From the NCBI RefSeq assembly GCF_004570325.1, contig NZ_SPQO01000007.1, positions 1-64,000 of the forward strand: DNA of 64,000 nucleotides, in the 5' to 3' direction. Origin of the DNA: Mycobacterium sp. PS03-16. GTDB taxonomy: Bacteria > Actinomycetota > Actinomycetes > Mycobacteriales > Mycobacteriaceae. The notes beneath the pieces were generated by a model. The model did no database searches, was not told where the DNA came from, and saw nothing but the letters and a program-made list of their open reading frames with translations. The translations under genes were made by a program, and so were the position numbers. Below, piece after piece: positions 18,685 to 26,923 of this stretch; position 1 is the stretch's first letter, and each line of letters begins with the position of its first letter.

Positions 18685-21222
18685 GTGACCACCATGGACG
18701 CCCAGCCGACCCAGGTCGGACTGCAGCGCGCCGACGGTGTCCAGCTGATCGGGGAGATGGCGGGATCCGGCTACCGGATCCCGCCGTCCCTCGCGCGGCG
18801 CGGCGACGGGCAGACCGTGCAGCTGACCCCGCTGCTCTACGCGGTGCTCCGCGAGGTCGACGGACGCCGGACCGCCGCCGAGATCGCCGAGAGGGTCTCG
18901 GCGGCGACCGGCCGCACGGTCAGCGAGGACAACGTCCGCCAGCTCGCCGACGGACAGTTGCGCCCACTCGGGCTGCTGGTGCGCGCAGACGGCAGCCAGC
19001 CCGTGGTCAAGAAGCGCGACCCGCTGCTCGGTCTGCGATTCCGGTACGCGGTCACCGATCCGGACCGCACCCGGCGGGTGACCGATCCGTTCCGGTTCCT
19101 GTTCCGGCCGTGGGTGGTGCTGCCCGCGCTCGTCGCGTTCGTCGCGGTGTGCTGGTGGGTGTTCTTCGAGAAGGGTCTCGCGTCGGCGGCCCACGACGCG
19201 TTCGAGCGCCCGGGGCTGCTCATCCTCGTGTTCGCGGTCACGATCCTGTCCGCGGGATTCCACGAGTTCGGGCACGCCGCGGCCGCCCGGTACGGCGGCG
19301 CCACCCCGGGGGTGATGGGGTTCGGCGTCTACCTGGTGTGGCCGGCGTTCTACACCGACGTCACCGACTCCTACCGCCTCGGCCGCGCCGGGCGGATCCG
19401 CACCGATCTGGGCGGGCTGTACTTCAACGCGCTGGTCGCGATCGTGATCACCGGCCTGTGGTGGTGGCTGGGCTACGACGCCCTGCTGCTGGTCGTCGCG
19501 ACACAGATTCTGCAGATGCTGCGCCAGCTCGCGCCGCTGGTGCGCTTCGACGGCTACCACGTGCTGGCCGATCTGACCGGCGTGCCGGACCTGTACTCCC
19601 GGATAAAACCGACGCTGCTCGGCGCGCTGCCGTGGCGGTGGGGCGATCCCCACGCCCGGCTGCTCAAACCGTGGGCCCGCATCGTGGTGACGCTGTGGGT
19701 GGTGCTGGTGGTCCCGCTCCTGCTCGCCACCCTCGCCCTCGCGGTCTGGACGCTGCCCCGGGTGCTCGGCAGCGCATGGGCGGGCCTGAACAAGCAGCAG
19801 GACGTGCTGGCCACCGCGTGGGCCGACGGGGACATGTTGCAGGCCGTCGCCCGCGTGCTGGCGATGATCGCGATCGTCATCCCGGTGGCCGGCATCATCT
19901 ACATGCTGGTGCGCCTGGTCCGGCGCAGCGCCGCGGCGGCCTGGGCCGGGTCGGCGGGTAAACCGGTCAAGCGCGTGATGGTCGTGGCCTTGGGGGCGGT
20001 GGCCTTCGCCGGGGTGGCCTACGCCTGGTGGCCCGGCGAGGGCACCTACCGGCCGATCCAACCGTGGGAGCGCGGCACGATCGGCGACATCGTCTATGCG
20101 CTGCAGACCGACGAGATCGCCACGCCCACAGCGCGTGACGGCGATCCGGCCCTGGCCGCGGCACCGAGGTTCGTCAACGGCCAGCAGGGCGTGATGCAGG
20201 CGGTGTGGGACACCGCCAGCCCGCCGCCGACCCAGCAGTCTCCGCAGCTGGCGCTCATCCTCCTGCCCCGTCAGCAGACCGACTTCACCGGCAGCAGCGG
20301 CGGTTCGGGCGGCAGCGTCGCCGCCGCCCCCGCGGCCTCGACCACCGGCAGCGACAACGGCTGGGTGTTCCCCGTCGACAAACCGCTCGCGCCGGAACCC
20401 GGCGACAATCAGGCGCTCGCGGTCAACACCACCGACGGAACCACCGTCTACGACGCCGCTTTCGCGATGGTCTACGTGACCGACAACGCCGATGCGATGA
20501 ACGTCAACGAGGCACACGCTTATGCGTCATGCGATTCCTGCGCGGCGGTGGCGGTGGCCTACCAGGTGGTGTTCGTCATCGACAGCGACGCGGCCGACGA
20601 CAACGTGGTGGCACCGCAGAACCTCGCCGGTGCGCTGAACTACGAATGCGCCAACTGCCTGACCTACGCGCTGGCGCGTCAGGTGTTCATCACCGTCGAC
20701 GAGCCGCTGTCCGAGGACGCGATGAGGAAGCTGGACGCGGTGTGGGCGGACATGAGGAAGTTCGAGAAGGACATCGAGGCCGGCCGGGTGCCGCCCGATC
20801 AGATCGAGGCGCGCCTCGACAAGTACACCGGGCAGATCATGGCGATCGTCGAGGAAGATCAGCCGGGGACGATCCCGACGACCTCGGCGACGCCGCCGAC
20901 CACGAGCACGAGCGCCGTCACCGCGACCACGTCGGCTCCCGCGACGACGTCCGCGCCGCCCACCAGCGGGTCGCCGACGCCGAGCGCCACCACCTCGGCG
21001 CCCGCCCCGTCGACGGCCGCCACCGCGGTGGACACCGCCACCGCGGTCAGCCCGACGGCGACCGCGACACAGTCGGCGGCGCCGCCCGCCACCCCCGAAC
21101 CGACCGCAACCGGAGACTCGACCGCGGAGCCCGCCGATTCCACCGATGCGGGCACCGACACCACATCGGGCGGCACGTCGGACGGCACCGACACGTCGGG
21201 GGACACCGGGTCCACGCCGTGA
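18685..21222 (+). CDS. Membrane M50 metalloprotease with N-terminal PqqD/RRE-like region and C-terminal double-CxxC domain
   Basis: This 845-aa protein has an N-terminal PqqD-like winged-helix region (about 25-105: LTPLLYAVLREVDGRRTAAEIAER ... NVRQLADG). A polytopic M50 core follows (about 140-450) with HEFGH at 193-197 giving the zinc ligands and catalytic Glu, and VRFDGYHVLADLTG (287-299) giving the third ligand Asp. A soluble domain (about 455-725) has paired CDSC (616-619) and CANC (655-658) motifs, each followed by a QVVFVI/QVFITV strand. A Thr/Ser/Pro tail ends it. It resembles putative peptide zinc metalloproteases. GTG start with GGGAG 8 nt ahead. The PqqD fold is the leader-binding element of RiPP enzymes, so it may bind the leader of the preceding protein; that is inference. 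Confidence 0.82.
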   Translation: MTTMDAQPTQVGLQRADGVQLIGEMAGSGYRIPPSLARRGDGQTVQLTPLLYAVLREVDGRRTAAEIAERVSAATGRTVSEDNVRQLADGQLRPLGLLVRADGSQPVVKKRDPLLGLRFRYAVTDPDRTRRVTDPFRFLFRPWVVLPALVAFVAVCWWVFFEKGLASAAHDAFERPGLLILVFAVTILSAGFHEFGHAAAARYGGATPGVMGFGVYLVWPAFYTDVTDSYRLGRAGRIRTDLGGLYFNALVAIVITGLWWWLGYDALLLVVATQILQMLRQLAPLVRFDGYHVLADLTGVPDLYSRIKPTLLGALPWRWGDPHARLLKPWARIVVTLWVVLVVPLLLATLALAVWTLPRVLGSAWAGLNKQQDVLATAWADGDMLQAVARVLAMIAIVIPVAGIIYMLVRLVRRSAAAAWAGSAGKPVKRVMVVALGAVAFAGVAYAWWPGEGTYRPIQPWERGTIGDIVYALQTDEIATPTARDGDPALAAAPRFVNGQQGVMQAVWDTASPPPTQQSPQLALILLPRQQTDFTGSSGGSGGSVAAAPAASTTGSDNGWVFPVDKPLAPEPGDNQALAVNTTDGTTVYDAAFAMVYVTDNADAMNVNEAHAYASCDSCAAVAVAYQVVFVIDSDAADDNVVAPQNLAGALNYECANCLTYALARQVFITVDEPLSEDAMRKLDAVWADMRKFEKDIEAGRVPPDQIEARLDKYTGQIMAIVEEDQPGTIPTTSATPPTTSTSAVTATTSAPATTSAPPTSGSPTPSATTSAPAPSTAATAVDTATAVSPTATATQSAAPPATPEPTATGDSTAEPADSTDAGTDTTSGGTSDGTDTSGDTGSTP

Positions 21223-21254
21223 TCCGGGCGGGGCAGTGCCGTCCGGACCGAGGA

Positions 21255-21479
21255 TCAGCCGTCGTCGTCGTGCCGGCCGAGCGCGGCGCGGATCATCGGC
21301 AGGAACCAGCCCGACAGCGGCCACACGGCGGCCAGCGCGATCGCGCACAGCACACTGACCGTGTTGAACACCATCCGGTCGCGCCGGCCCCGCTCGTCGT
21401 CGCCGAACTGCCGCCGCAGCAGTGCCACGGTGGTCAGCAGCCAGCCGCCCAGGTACAGGGCGATGAGCAGGTATCGCAT
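21255..21479 (-). CDS. Small two-helix membrane protein
   Basis: This 74-aa protein has two hydrophobic helices (LLIALYLGGWLLTTVALL and NTVSVLCAIALAAVWPLSGW) around a charged loop GDDERGRRDR, and a His/Asp-rich end. No family is recognised. The ATG is at 21479; a stretch GCGGGTG is the only ribosome-binding candidate. It is convergent with the M50 gene and divergent from the next membrane protein. Confidence 0.6.
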   Translation of the reverse strand: MRYLLIALYLGGWLLTTVALLRRQFGDDERGRRDRMVFNTVSVLCAIALAAVWPLSGWFLPMIRAALGRHDDDG

Positions 21480-21581
21480 CACCCGCAGTTCTACACCTCG
21501 GCGAGGTGGTCCCGCCGCCGCCGCGACGAACCGTGACAACTGGAGCCGTCGCTGTAACGGTGACGCTCTAGAATCCTCGGC

Positions 21582-22364
21582 ATGGGCATCGTCCTCGGAT
21601 TCGCGCCATGGGTTGTCTACTGGGTTGTGATCGGCAACGCGCCGATGCTGCTCGCCGCGCTGCTCGCGCTGGTGGTCGCGGTGGCGGCACTGGCCATCGG
21701 ACCGGCCCGCCAGTCCTCCGGCCGCACCCTCGACATCGGCGCGGCCGTGACGTTCACGGTTCTCACCGCATTGACACTGGTCTCGACCGACCTGTTCGCG
21801 CTGCGCTGGCTGCTGCCGCTGAGCAACGCCGGCCTGCTGCTGACCGCACTGGCCGGGGTGCTCGCCGGCCGCCCGTTCATACGCGAATTCGCCGCCGCCG
21901 GCCAGCCGAAGGACATCATCGACACCGATCTGTTCACACAGATCACCACCCGGCTGACGTGGGTCTGGGTGGCGGTGTTCGCCGGGATGACCGTGTCGTC
22001 GGCGATCCCACCGCTGGTGCGCGGCGACGCGTCGATCCTCGACACCGAAACCCCGGTGACGTTCGTCTGCTACTGGGCGGTGCCGTTCGTGCTGATGGCG
22101 GCCGGCGCGCTCATCTCGCGCGTGCTGCCGGACCGGATGACCGCCGGCGCGGGCGACATCACCCGCAAGACCACGTTCGTCGCCTACAGCGAGGCCGCGA
22201 TCGACGAACTCTATTTCCTGGCAACCGAACACGTCACCCGCGAGGTGGGCGCGGGACAGGAGGCCTACGACGTGCGGGTGGGCGGCAAGGGCACCCCGCT
22301 GGTGGGCGACGAATCCCGGTTGTCGTGGCCGGCCACCTACCGGGTGCGCGAGCGGCGCCGCTGA
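21582..22364 (+). CDS. Integral membrane protein of unknown function
   Basis: This 260-aa protein has about six membrane helices (for example APMLLAALLALVVAVAALAIG and AVTFTVLTALTLVSTDLF) and a soluble C-terminal part from about residue 185 (ITRKTTFVAYSEAAIDELYFLATEHV). No catalytic motif is visible and I cannot name a family. It starts with ATG and ends 4 bp from the convergent MOSC gene. Confidence 0.7.
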   Translation: MGIVLGFAPWVVYWVVIGNAPMLLAALLALVVAVAALAIGPARQSSGRTLDIGAAVTFTVLTALTLVSTDLFALRWLLPLSNAGLLLTALAGVLAGRPFIREFAAAGQPKDIIDTDLFTQITTRLTWVWVAVFAGMTVSSAIPPLVRGDASILDTETPVTFVCYWAVPFVLMAAGALISRVLPDRMTAGAGDITRKTTFVAYSEAAIDELYFLATEHVTREVGAGQEAYDVRVGGKGTPLVGDESRLSWPATYRVRERRR

Positions 22365-22368
22365 CCCC

Positions 22369-22806
22369 TCAGGCGGTCGCGACGATGTGCACCGGGTCGC
22401 CGAGCCTGATGGTGCCCGAGGTCAGGATGCGGCACGCCGATCCGGCCCGGCGGCGCAGCGCCGCGGCCGCGCCGCGCCCGATGTCATCGTCGAGCAGCCG
22501 GCACGGCGCCAGGATGCGCACCACCTCGAGTTCGACCTCACCGATGGTCAGCCGACTCCCCGGCGCCGTCGGGATGTCGCCCGAGTCGACGGTGATGTTG
22601 CGCCGGGTGGCGCCGCAGTCGAAGGGGTGACCGAGCTCCTCGGCGGCCCGGTCGAGCAGTTCCTGGGACTGGATCGACACGTGCCGGTGCTTGGTGCCGT
22701 GGTAGCGGTCACCGACCAGGCCCCGTCCTGCCTCGGCGAGTACCGACTCGACCGACCGCACGGGCAGCCGCCTGCCCTTGGCGATGTGGATTGCGCGCAC
22801 GATCAC
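22369..22806 (-). CDS. MOSC domain-containing protein
   Basis: This 145-aa protein is a bare MOSC domain: GLVGDRYHGTKHRHVSIQSQELLDRA near the start, RRNITVDSGD in the middle and LAPCRLLDD with the conserved Cys that in MOSC proteins contacts a molybdenum-cofactor or sulfur group. It probably handles sulfur or molybdenum cofactor chemistry with an unknown partner. The start is GTG at 22806; a second GTG two codons on is possible. Confidence 0.85.
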   Translation of the reverse strand: MIVRAIHIAKGRRLPVRSVESVLAEAGRGLVGDRYHGTKHRHVSIQSQELLDRAAEELGHPFDCGATRRNITVDSGDIPTAPGSRLTIGEVELEVVRILAPCRLLDDDIGRGAAAALRRRAGSACRILTSGTIRLGDPVHIVATA

Positions 22807-22875
22807 CGGCGCGATTGTACGAGCGCGCGAACCGTTCTCGCCCTGGGCGCCATCGCGATCGGTAACTTCGCAGGC

Positions 22876-23919
22876 GTGCCATCACCGCCGAACCGCCAGA
22901 TCGTGTTGCGCCGCAGGCCAGAAGGGCTGGTCGATCCCGACGATACGGAGCTGATCGTCACCGAGGCGCCGACGCCCGCGGACGGTGAGGCGCTGCTGCG
23001 CGTCACCTATGTGGGCATCGACGCCGCGGTCCGGACCTGGCTCAACGATCAGCGTGGTTACCTCCCGCCGGTGCAGCTCGGCGAGGTGATCCGGGCCGCG
23101 GGCATCGGTGAGGTCATCGAGTCCCGGTGCGACGCGTATGCGGTCGGCGACGTGGTCACCACGCTGACCGGCTTCCAGGAATACGCGATCATCCGCGACG
23201 ACCTGTTCAGCACGCCGGTGCCCGGCCGCGGGGAGGTCGACCAACTCGCGGTGATGTCCGTCTACGGACCGACCGGCGCCACAGCGTATTTCGGCATGGT
23301 CGACATCGGCCGCCCGCAGCCAGGGGAGACCGTGGTGGTGTCGGCGGCCGCGGGGGCGACCGGGTCGGTGGCCGGGCAGATCGCCAGAATCGCCGGGGCC
23401 CGCGTGGTGGGTATCGCGGGCGGACCGGAAAAATGCCGCGCTGTGGTCGAGGATTTCGGCTTCGACGCGTGTATCGACTACCGCAACGCCGATGTCGCCG
23501 CCGCGCTGCGCGAGCACTGTCCGCGCGGGGTCGACGTCTACTTCGACAACGTGGGCGGGCCGATCCTCGATGCGGTGCTGGGCCGGCTGGCGCACCGCGC
23601 GCGGGTGGTGCTGTGCGGGGTGATCTCGAGCTATCTGACCGGTGAGCATCCGGGTCCGGCCAACTACGTCAACCTGCTGGCCAAGACTGCGACCATGCAG
23701 GGCTTCAACGCCCTCGACGAGTGGGGGCGCTACGAGGAGGCGTTCGCCGCCCTGCGCGCGTGGGAGGCCGACGGCCGGCTGGTGCACCGCGAGCACGTGC
23801 TCGACGGCGTCGCATCGTGTGTCGACGCGCTCAACGGGCTGTTCACCGGTGCGAACATCGGCAAGATGCTGGTGCGGGTCGGCGATCCCGCCGGTGCTCC
23901 GCCGGGTCAGGTCCAGTAG
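22876..23919 (+). CDS. MDR-family NADP-dependent oxidoreductase (zinc-free)
   Basis: This 347-aa protein belongs to the medium-chain reductases of the prostaglandin reductase/leukotriene B4 dehydrogenase type. The N-terminal barrel has YVGIDAAVRTWLNDQ, and the nucleotide-binding domain has VVVSAAAGATGSVAGQIARIAGARVVGIAGG and VDVYFDNVGGPILDAVL. No zinc-binding Cys cluster is present. It should reduce alpha,beta-unsaturated ketones or aldehydes with NADPH. GTG start at 22876. Its end overlaps the convergent radical SAM gene by 13 bp. Confidence 0.87.
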   Translation: MPSPPNRQIVLRRRPEGLVDPDDTELIVTEAPTPADGEALLRVTYVGIDAAVRTWLNDQRGYLPPVQLGEVIRAAGIGEVIESRCDAYAVGDVVTTLTGFQEYAIIRDDLFSTPVPGRGEVDQLAVMSVYGPTGATAYFGMVDIGRPQPGETVVVSAAAGATGSVAGQIARIAGARVVGIAGGPEKCRAVVEDFGFDACIDYRNADVAAALREHCPRGVDVYFDNVGGPILDAVLGRLAHRARVVLCGVISSYLTGEHPGPANYVNLLAKTATMQGFNALDEWGRYEEAFAALRAWEADGRLVHREHVLDGVASCVDALNGLFTGANIGKMLVRVGDPAGAPPGQVQ

Positions 23920-25010
23920 AGCAGGCGGGCGGCCGGCAGCGTCTCGGCGAGCTCGGCTTCGAACCACCCGCGCAACTCGGCCATCGTCTCCTTCGGGTAG
24001 ACGTATTTCGCCGAGCCGAACTTGCCGAACTTGCGGGTGCGCACGGCCTCGTCCATCTCGAGCTTCGTGCGCGGGTACCACCCGGTCAGCACGTCCTTGC
24101 TGCCCGCGGTGAACCGGTGGGTGATGCACTCGACGGTCAGGTCCAGGTCGGCGATGTCAGACACGGCGGCCGCCACGTCGCGCAGCAGCGCACCGTACCC
24201 GTTGCGCCAGTCGTCGATCGGCATGATCGGGGCGATCGTCAGCCCGATGCGGTAGCCGGCGAGCGCCAGCGCGCGCAGCGCGGCGATGCGGCGTGGCAAC
24301 CGCGCCGTACCGCCCTCGAAGCGGTGGGCGACGTTCTCGGCGTTGACCGACAGCCGCACCCGGGTGCGGCCGCCGTGCGGCAGGTCCAGGAGCGGCGCGA
24401 CGTTGTCGTACTTGGTGGTGAACCGCAGCCCCACCGGACCGGGCCACGGGTGGGTGCCGACGTGTTCGATGGTCGCCGACAGGGAGCCGGTGAGGTGTTC
24501 GAGCGCCAGCGGATCGGTGTAGCAGGAGGCCTCGAAGGTGGTGCCCTCGTCGGCGCGCAGCGGGGACGCCGAGGTGATCGTGCCCCGGCCGACGTGGCCG
24601 TCCATCTCGGCGAGGATGTCGGGCAGGTTCGCATACACGCGGGTGATCGGCGGGCCGGACAGCGACCCGGCCAGGTAGCAGTACTGGCAGTGGCCGGGGC
24701 AGCCCTGCGCGAGGTCGATACGCCAGTCCGCACTGGGCGGAATCGGTTGCGGCTTGCGCTTACCGGGCGGTGCGACGACCACCGCCAGCGTGCGTTTGGC
24801 CAGTGCGTAGGCGGCACGGTCGGAGTCGGCGCCCAGCGGCGGCAAGCGGTCGCCGCGCAAAACGGTGATGTCCTCGACGCCCGCGGCGGCACAGCGGTCG
24901 ATGATCTGCGCCCCGTGCGGCAGCTCGGCGGCGGACCGGGTCACCAGGACGCGCGCGGGCTTCCACAGAGTGGGCGAGGGGGTGGAGGTAAGGGCAGCGA
25001 TCGTGGTCAT
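23907..25010 (-). CDS. Radical SAM protein, Rv2578c type (spore photoproduct lyase-like)
   Basis: This 367-aa protein carries the radical SAM cluster motif CPGHCQYC (Cys104, 108 and 111) and the downstream pattern TRVYANLPDILAEMD, LRFTTKYDNVAPLLDL, VRLSVNAENVAHRFEGG that is typical of the Rv2578c/SPL-like family. It would cleave SAM with a 4Fe-4S cluster; a DNA-photoproduct repair role is suggested by family resemblance only. The ATG at 25010 is the first in frame. It is not obviously in an operon. Confidence 0.85.
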   Translation of the reverse strand: MTTIAALTSTPSPTLWKPARVLVTRSAAELPHGAQIIDRCAAAGVEDITVLRGDRLPPLGADSDRAAYALAKRTLAVVVAPPGKRKPQPIPPSADWRIDLAQGCPGHCQYCYLAGSLSGPPITRVYANLPDILAEMDGHVGRGTITSASPLRADEGTTFEASCYTDPLALEHLTGSLSATIEHVGTHPWPGPVGLRFTTKYDNVAPLLDLPHGGRTRVRLSVNAENVAHRFEGGTARLPRRIAALRALALAGYRIGLTIAPIMPIDDWRNGYGALLRDVAAAVSDIADLDLTVECITHRFTAGSKDVLTGWYPRTKLEMDEAVRTRKFGKFGSAKYVYPKETMAELRGWFEAELAETLPAARLLYWT

Positions 25011-25061
25011 GTGCCTGGTGCAACGATTCGCGGGGGAGCGCGATTCCGGCCGGCGGGCAGG

Positions 25062-25310
25062 TCAGCCCGTGACTCCGGTCATGTGCAGCACCACGCCCAC
25101 GGCGACGGCGAGAAACGCCAGCGCGAACAGTGCCACGAGGACGATCGTCAGCACGCTGCCCGGCGTGACCCGGCGGGCCGGCTGCGGCCCGGGTTCCTCG
25201 CCCACCGCGGTCGACCCCGCGTCGGGCGGCGTATCGCCCGGCGCGACGCCGCCGCCGGGTTCCAGACCGGGAACTTCCTCGGGTTCGGGTTGCGGCGGCA
25301 TACCTGTCAT
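25062..25310 (-). CDS. DUF6480 family small membrane protein
   Basis: This 82-aa protein has a Pro/Gly/Glu-rich cytosolic half followed by one C-terminal helix (VLTIVLVALFALAFLAVAVGVVL). This layout matches the small actinobacterial DUF6480 proteins. Function is unknown. The ATG is at 25310. It is 51 nt upstream of the radical SAM gene on the same strand. Confidence 0.7.
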   Translation of the reverse strand: MTGMPPQPEPEEVPGLEPGGGVAPGDTPPDAGSTAVGEEPGPQPARRVTPGSVLTIVLVALFALAFLAVAVGVVLHMTGVTG

Positions 25311-25452
25311 GGTGTTCCGACGTACCCCGCGGTGCGCGTCTCACACGCGTTCACCCGCATTCGGTCACCGTTGCGTCTCACTCCGGCATCTTTTGCCGAT
25401 GGGACGCTTACGGGTTCGCCATCCGGGGAGGCCAGGCGGTAGAAGTGATCTT

Positions 25453-25471
25453 GACCGGTGGCCGACCGGTC
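25453..25471. repeat. Perfect hairpin in the leader of the RipD-like gene
   Basis: GACCGGT and ACCGGTC are perfect 7-bp arms around GGCCG, 33 nt before the ATG of the NlpC/P60 gene. It could be an operator or an RNA hairpin; no terminator T-run follows. Confidence 0.35.
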
Positions 25472-25504
25472 GATGTCTGCGTGCATACGAAGAGGTGGGT
25501 TGGG

Positions 25505-26125
25505 ATGAGACGGATCGTCGTGTTCGTCGTGTGTCTGGCTGTGTCGTTGGCGACCGCGGGGGCCGCCACCGCCGACAGGTTGATGTTCCCTACCCGAAAT
25601 CAACAGGCCATCGACATCGTGATCGCCCGCGCGCTGTCGCAGCGTGGGGTGCCGTTCGCCTACGGCGGCGGCACGGTCGCCGGACCGTCACTGGGCAACG
25701 GCAGCACCGCCGAGGTGAGCCAGTCCGCGGCGACCGCACCCGGTTCGCTCCCGGTCGCCGGCTCGCCCGGCTTTCTCCCGCCCGCGGGAATGCCCGGTCT
25801 GCCAACGGTTCCCGTGCTGCCCGCGCCCGCACCGGCTCCGGCGCCGCGGGTCGTCGGCTTCGACGCCTCTGGTCTGATGGTGTACGCGTTCGCCGGTGCG
25901 GGGCTCAAGCTGCCGCGGACCTCGGGGGAGCAGTACCTGGTGGGCCGCAAGGTGCTGCCGTCTCAGGCGCTGCCCGGCGATCTGCTGTTCTACGGACCGA
26001 ACGGAACGCAGAGTGTCGCGCTGTTCATCGGCAACGGTCAGATGATCGAGGTGGGGGATGCGGTCCAGGTGACGCCGGTGCGCACCAACAACATGGCTCC
26101 GTACCTCGTGCGCTACATCGACTGA
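25505..26125 (+). CDS. ripD: RipD-type NlpC/P60 protein lacking the catalytic residues
   Basis: This 206-aa protein has a Sec signal peptide (residues 1-24) and an NlpC/P60 domain split by a Pro-rich insertion. At the active site, the usual DCSGL reads DASGL, so the Cys is Ala, and the usual HVGIYIG reads QSVALFIG, so the His is Ser. This is the pattern of mycobacterial RipD (Rv1566c), described as a peptidoglycan-binding protein without hydrolase activity. It likely binds cell-wall peptidoglycan. ATG at 25505 with GAGGTGGG ahead; an in-frame GTG at 25445 is less likely. Confidence 0.85.
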   Translation: MRRIVVFVVCLAVSLATAGAATADRLMFPTRNQQAIDIVIARALSQRGVPFAYGGGTVAGPSLGNGSTAEVSQSAATAPGSLPVAGSPGFLPPAGMPGLPTVPVLPAPAPAPAPRVVGFDASGLMVYAFAGAGLKLPRTSGEQYLVGRKVLPSQALPGDLLFYGPNGTQSVALFIGNGQMIEVGDAVQVTPVRTNNMAPYLVRYID

Positions 26126-26150
26126 CCGCGGCGGCCACCTCCCCAACCTA

Positions 26151-26179
26151 TTGACTTTCGATAGGTATCGAACGATAGT
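26151..26179 (+). promoter_or_regulatory. Promoter with palindromic operator for the DUF2975/XRE pair, probably leaderless
   Basis: TTGACT (26151-26156) and GATAGT (26174-26179) are spaced by 17 nt. The spacer contains a perfect palindrome TTCGATA-gg-TATCGAA (26157-26172). The ATG of the first gene (26186) falls where transcription should begin, 7 nt after the -10, so the mRNA is probably leaderless. The regulator encoded by the second gene is the likely ligand of the operator. Confidence 0.7.
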
Positions 26180-26185
26180 CGTTGT

Positions 26186-26665
26186 ATGACGAGGCAACGA
26201 TGGGTGATCGGTGGACTGCGGGCCTGCCTGGTGGCGCTGTTCGGGATCCTGCTGTTGATGCAGACCATGTCGCTTCCGGGCCAGTTCGCGCACATGGCCG
26301 CGGAATCGCCCGAATCGGCGCACCTGCGCTGGCCGGCCACGGCGGTGACGATGTTCTGGGTGCTGTGCGCGCAGGTGGTCATCGTGTGCACGTGGAAGCT
26401 GCTGACCCTGGTGCGGCGCGACCGCATCTTCACCGAGGCGTCGATGTCCTGGGTCGACGCCATCGTCGGCGCGATCGGGGCCGGGTGGGCGGTGCTGCTC
26501 GGGGTGTTCCTCTACGTCGGGCTCAACGCCCGCGACCCCGGGCTGCCACTGCTGCTGTTCCTGCTTCTGACCGGCGGCGCGGTCCTCGGCCTGCTGGTGG
26601 TGGTCATGCGCGCCCTGCTCGCGCAGGCGACCGCGCTGCGCACCGACATGGACGCCGTCATCTGA
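26186..26665 (+). CDS. DUF2975 family membrane protein
   Basis: This 159-aa protein has four membrane helices (for example LRACLVALFGILLLMQ, WVDAIVGAIGAGWAVLLGVFLYVG and LLLFLLLTGGAVLGLLVVVM), the layout of DUF2975 proteins. Families of this kind occur with a small YozG-type XRE regulator, as here. The function is unknown. Its stop shares one base with the start of the regulator gene (TGATG). Confidence 0.8.
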   Translation: MTRQRWVIGGLRACLVALFGILLLMQTMSLPGQFAHMAAESPESAHLRWPATAVTMFWVLCAQVVIVCTWKLLTLVRRDRIFTEASMSWVDAIVGAIGAGWAVLLGVFLYVGLNARDPGLPLLLFLLLTGGAVLGLLVVVMRALLAQATALRTDMDAVI

Positions 26666-26871
26666 TGCCGATCGTCGTGCGCATCGACGTCCAGCTCGCG
26701 CGCCGCAAGATGAGCGTCGGCGAGTTCGCCGAACGGGTCGGGCTCACCCCTGCCACCGTGGCCGTGCTCAAGAACGGACGCGCCAAGGCGGTGCGATTCA
26801 CCACACTCGAGGCGATGTGCCGGGTGCTGCAGTGCCAACCCGGCGACCTCCTGGAGTGGGTGGAGGACTGA
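26665..26871 (+). CDS. Small XRE-family regulator (YozG-like)
   Basis: This 68-aa protein is one helix-turn-helix domain: RRKMSVGEFAERVGLTPATVAVLKNGRAKAVRFTTLEAMCRVLQCQPGDLLEW. It fits the YozG/Cro type that lacks any sensor domain and is usually encoded after a DUF2975 protein. TGATG overlap with the preceding gene makes it translationally coupled. It probably binds the palindrome at 26157-26172 and represses its own operon. Confidence 0.85.
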   Translation: MPIVVRIDVQLARRKMSVGEFAERVGLTPATVAVLKNGRAKAVRFTTLEAMCRVLQCQPGDLLEWVED

Positions 26872-26923
26872 GCGCATCGGCCGAATCGCCGACGAATTAC
26901 GTGACACCGTGTAAAGCTGAGGT

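Noticed and set aside
17779..20517. A 912-codon minus-strand frame over the repeat-protein/M50 locus
   Set aside because: Composition mirrors the sense strand and it covers two well-supported genes.
25311..25504. A c-di-AMP (ydaO) riboswitch ahead of the RipD-like gene
   Set aside because: Some other mycobacterial cell-wall hydrolase genes have one, but I could not place the conserved core; only a simple hairpin is visible.
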